Source: Caprimulgus europaeus
Taxonomy: Eukaryota; Chordata; Aves; Caprimulgiformes; Caprimulgidae
Length of the DNA stretch: 64,000 nucleotides
Assembly (NCBI GenBank): GCA_907165065.1
Contig: OU015534.1
Location: 13,275,686 to 13,339,685, forward strand
Direction: 5' to 3'
Below, piece after piece: positions 60,722-64,000 of the stretch. Position 1 is the stretch's first letter, and the number at the start of each line of letters is the position of its first letter. Made by a program: the position numbers and the translations under genes. The notes under the pieces were generated by a model that saw only the letters and a program-made list of their open reading frames with translations, had not been told where the DNA came from and made no database searches.

Positions 60722-63700
60722 CTATAGTGAAAAAATAATATATTTTTTAAAACATTCCTTGGTTATTATTTAAGAAAGACTCATTGACAAAAACGTGCCA
60801 GAAATTCGCTCTTTTGCGCTAAACAGTCTATCATCTTTCCAATTATTTCTAGTTAAAAATCTCTATCAGAGCTTCATACAGCTGGAGTTTTTCTCCCCCA
60901 TAACAAGTGAAATCAGATGAATAGTGCAATGCTTCTTTGGCAAGAACCCAGTAAGAAAGAGCCCTTACCATAAAAACCCTACCATCTAAATAAATGAGAC
61001 TGGCAACAACAGAAAAACAGAAAAAAAGGCTGCTCCAATTTTGAAGACTGAAGACCAAAGAGTAAACATATTAAAAAATTTGCAAGAGTCATGAACAGTG
61101 TAAGTGCAAGACTAAAGAAAGAAATAGTTTTGCACAGGTCCAAGATCCAAGAGACCAGTCCATGCATGACAACACCAAATTCTAGTATTAATCCGTGCCT
61201 TAGAGAATCTAAGTCTCGGCTAATTGTCCAGATTTCTTCCCTAGTCCAGGGAGAGAAAGGACAATTCATTCCACGATAAAAGACATTTCTAAGAGTTAGA
61301 AAGAATTGCTCTCTGAAGGTTCTTTTTCATTGCCACTGACTGGAAAAAGAACCTAAAAAAATGTTAGATGAGATAAATCACTCCATTAGTGTATATCTAA
61401 AACCTTTCAATGTTAATGGTGTCTGAAGATGTAGAATGCATGGCAGTTTTAAAATAGATTACTTAAAGGCACTCAGCCCTTATTACTTATTCCCCATGGA
61501 GGAATATTAAATAGTAAAAAAGAAGAATTTAGGGTGAAGGAAACTGACTCAACTTATTACTTATCTACTTTCCAGACCAGCATTTTGACATCTTCAATGT
61601 CAAATCTTACATTCCTCAATTCAAAGAAAATAATGTGAATCAAAATTCAGAAGTATGAAAAGTGCTTCTTTTAATAATCATAAAAGATTATTGTTTTATA
61701 CTGTGTCTAGATTCTGTCATACAGATAAAGCATAAGGAATATTTACAATAGTTAATACTTTTCTCTTTTCATGCAAGACTTTTTATCCCAAAGGTTCCTA
61801 AATCAGCAACAAACCTGTAATACTATAACACAATCATATCTCTAAAGACAGATCCAACCGCTAAAGAGGGATCTAGCATTATTTTACATTTGTGCACAGC
61901 AAAAGTAAAGGCAAAGATCACATAAATTATCTTAGATGGAATGTAGCTATGCAGACAGAAGTATGAAAAGGAACTGAGATGAGCTCCATTTACTCTCAAG
62001 GGAAGAGACAAAGTCTGTAGTAACAACTGGAAGCTGGTACCTCAGATCTGCAGAACTACAGTGCATAGAATAAAACTGAACATTTTGTTCCAAGACTAAT
62101 GTGCTATCCATTGTGTTGGATTTTTCCACCTTCTGCCTTAATGATCACTGATTTCCTGTGTTTTGCTGCTTTTCTGGTTTCCTATGAGATCTCACCCCCC
62201 CAAAATACTTCCATTTATAAGGTTAGATGGTATTTCAGCTTGAGCTGACACAGTGATTTAAATTTCCTGTCAACAGAAAACAGATCTGCATTCAACACTA
62301 GATCAACTTGGAAATCAAGAAAGGAAAACTGTCTGCACTTAAACAGCAGCACTGTTATGCATACAGTTATGACCTAGGAATTTAACTGAGGATTTGAATT
62401 CTTTAACATGATTCTACTTCTGGTGAAGAATGAACTAAAATACTACATAAAAACAGACAGTTAAAAATTAATAAAAATAATTTTTCCTCTGGGAAATGTA
62501 TCTTCTGGATTAAGCTTAAAAGCAGGTGCACTAATTCTATTATATAAGCATTAAATTGGAAATGACAAGCCATAATTGAAGAACTGAATACTAAAGTCCT
62601 AAATCTCTGATGCAGTTTCATTTTCACCACTAGCAGATTATGGTTATACAGGAAAATAAATGGATGCATCCTGTTTAATTTCCTGTATCAGTTATCAGAA
62701 GAGACATTATGCCATATGAGGAGATATACATAGTAACCTCAACAAGATGTTCAAGAACTGAATAGGCTTCTTACCTCCCCAGTAACCATTTTAAAATAGC
62801 ATCCTGGGAAATTCCCATGGAGAAAAGTACCTTCTTGTGAAGTGTCCCTTGTGACACCATTATTTACACTAGATATATCTATGGTTTTTATTCTCCCATG
62901 GATATGTGCTTTAAGTATGAACATCCAATTTTCATAGTTCTATTACTGGCAATAAAGCAGACACAGTAGTTTATAGCACGTGTGCATACTCAGTACCAGA
63001 GGAGGAGCACAGCGTAAGCATGAGCCAGGCTTCCAATACCCTGTGCATTTCCTCTCTGCCACATTATGTGATCTCCACTGGAGACCTGGGAATAACTACA
63101 GCCTGGTACAGCGCGGTCAATCTGTGCTGTAAGCAGACAGCTTTATTGGCAGACTGAGCTCAATTCCCCCACATATGCTCTTTGTTTGATCTTTTCATCT
63201 GCTATAGTTCTTACATGGGATGCAAACATAAAATGGAGATGCCACCTTAATCCAAACCAGGGCACAATGACCTTACTCTTATGACTTGGTAATAAAGATA
63301 TGAATCATACTGTGAAAACAGACATAAGTATTAGACTTGTTCTCTGTATAAGCTTAAGAAGAATTTGTAGGATGGTGGCATTACCACTGTAGTATGAGAA
63401 TGTTAAGAATTTTATAAAATATGTTTCACTCTTGGTTATGCTGTGTTTGTGTGCACATCAGTGGGGTTAAAGAACTTTATGGATCACTGTTCAAATTAGT
63501 GAAAACTATGGTTAAAATGTCACATGTGCACCGATTAAATATTCCCTCTATTTATCAGATACAGTGATCTGCTGCCTGGCAGCATTGCTCACATTCTGTA
63601 ATAACATTATGTCTTTCCAAATAAAACTAAGAGGAAAGAAGAAAAGAGGTGCTAAGGTCATTTAAAACAGTAAGGTGACAAAGAACTCAAAGAACTATGA

Positions 63701-64000
63701 TTTTCAAAACTAAATTTTTAACCCCTTTTGAAATTAGCCCTACAGTATGCTAAACTGTACAAGTAATTTAGAGTTCTAAGATATAAATCTCACAGTTATT
63801 AAGGTATCAATGTTTCCAGCTGTTTTTTTGGTCCTTTTGCCAGAAAGTGCTTTTCCAAGAAACAAAGGACCAGACAGATTCATGCCTGCACCTTCCCTGC
63901 CTCTGTTTATAGAGCACAATAGTAGGTTAAAATCCCAGTGAAAGTAAAATAGCATTAGCATGATGGATGCCAAAATGGAAAGCCTCTGATATGAGCACTC
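60722..64000 (-). other. ZZZ3: ZZZ3 intron (partial), no known exon
   Basis: I searched the minus strand by eye for the preceding ZZZ3 segment (the region ending near GIPVPGRTPNLY in the human protein) and did not find it, so that exon is probably to the right. A 57-codon frame ending near a strong donor-like GAG|GTAAGA at 62775-62780 is noted in the findings. The rest is AT-rich and unremarkable. Confidence 0.7.

Noticed and set aside
60722..64000. Search for the next upstream ZZZ3 exon (Myb/SANT-like region)
   Set aside because: No minus-strand segment resembling the expected peptide was found; the exon is probably outside the window.
1..64000. CRISPR arrays, tRNA or rRNA genes, prokaryotic operons
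   Set aside because: No regularly spaced repeats with unique spacers, no recognisable RNA gene folds and no bacterial-type gene packing were seen.

Overview
The window looks like nuclear DNA from a bird. It is AT-rich, its genes are split by long GT-AG introns, and it carries several 5'-truncated CR1 LINE fragments with the typical CR1 3' end (ATTCTATGA/TTCTGTGA-type repeats and a 'CCTTCCAACC' core). It also has one solo LTR of an endogenous-retrovirus-like element with a 5-bp target-site duplication. No prokaryotic gene, CRISPR array, tRNA or rRNA was seen, and almost all open reading frames of 60-140 codons look like chance.

Two protein-coding genes are supported, lying tail to tail. On the plus strand, positions 1 to about 50,660 hold the 3' part of AK5 (adenylate kinase isoenzyme 5). 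Eight coding exons are visible (6826-6916, 12930-13003, 27157-27199, 28255-28299, 37573-37736, 38756-38872, 41601-41789, 49469-49579). They join in one frame into 277 residues plus stop: the end of the first kinase unit, an acidic linker and the whole C-terminal adenylate kinase domain. A 3'UTR with two AATAAA signals follows. On the minus strand, the last four coding exons of ZZZ3 (ZZ-type zinc finger protein of the ATAC acetyltransferase complex) lie at 60569-60721, 57004-57138, 54297-54397 and 53782-53926, about 177 residues including the ZZ finger and C-terminus. The 3'UTR probably ends near 52,610. AK5 next to ZZZ3 matches the gene order known from human chromosome 1p31.

By region: 1-6.8 kb is AK5 intron. 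From 6.8 to 41.8 kb are seven AK5 exons in long introns, with CR1 pieces (13.6, 29.3-29.75, 32.3 kb), the LTR (25.9-26.45 kb), an RFX-type X-box (18.6 kb) and an unexplained GC-rich island (36.1-37.05 kb). From 41.8 to 49.5 kb is the last AK5 intron, with two minus-strand CR1 copies and a roughly 115-bp pure (CTTTTT)n tract. From 49.5 to 53.8 kb are the two convergent 3' ends, and 53.8-64 kb is ZZZ3.

I found no clearly new biological system. The best leads are: (1) loss of several canonical substrate-binding residues in an otherwise intact AK5 C-terminal kinase domain, plus a longer C-terminus; (2) a possible alternative AK5 terminal exon just inside the 3'UTR; (3) the GC-rich island; (4) the precisely bounded LTR. 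All were read by eye, without database searches.
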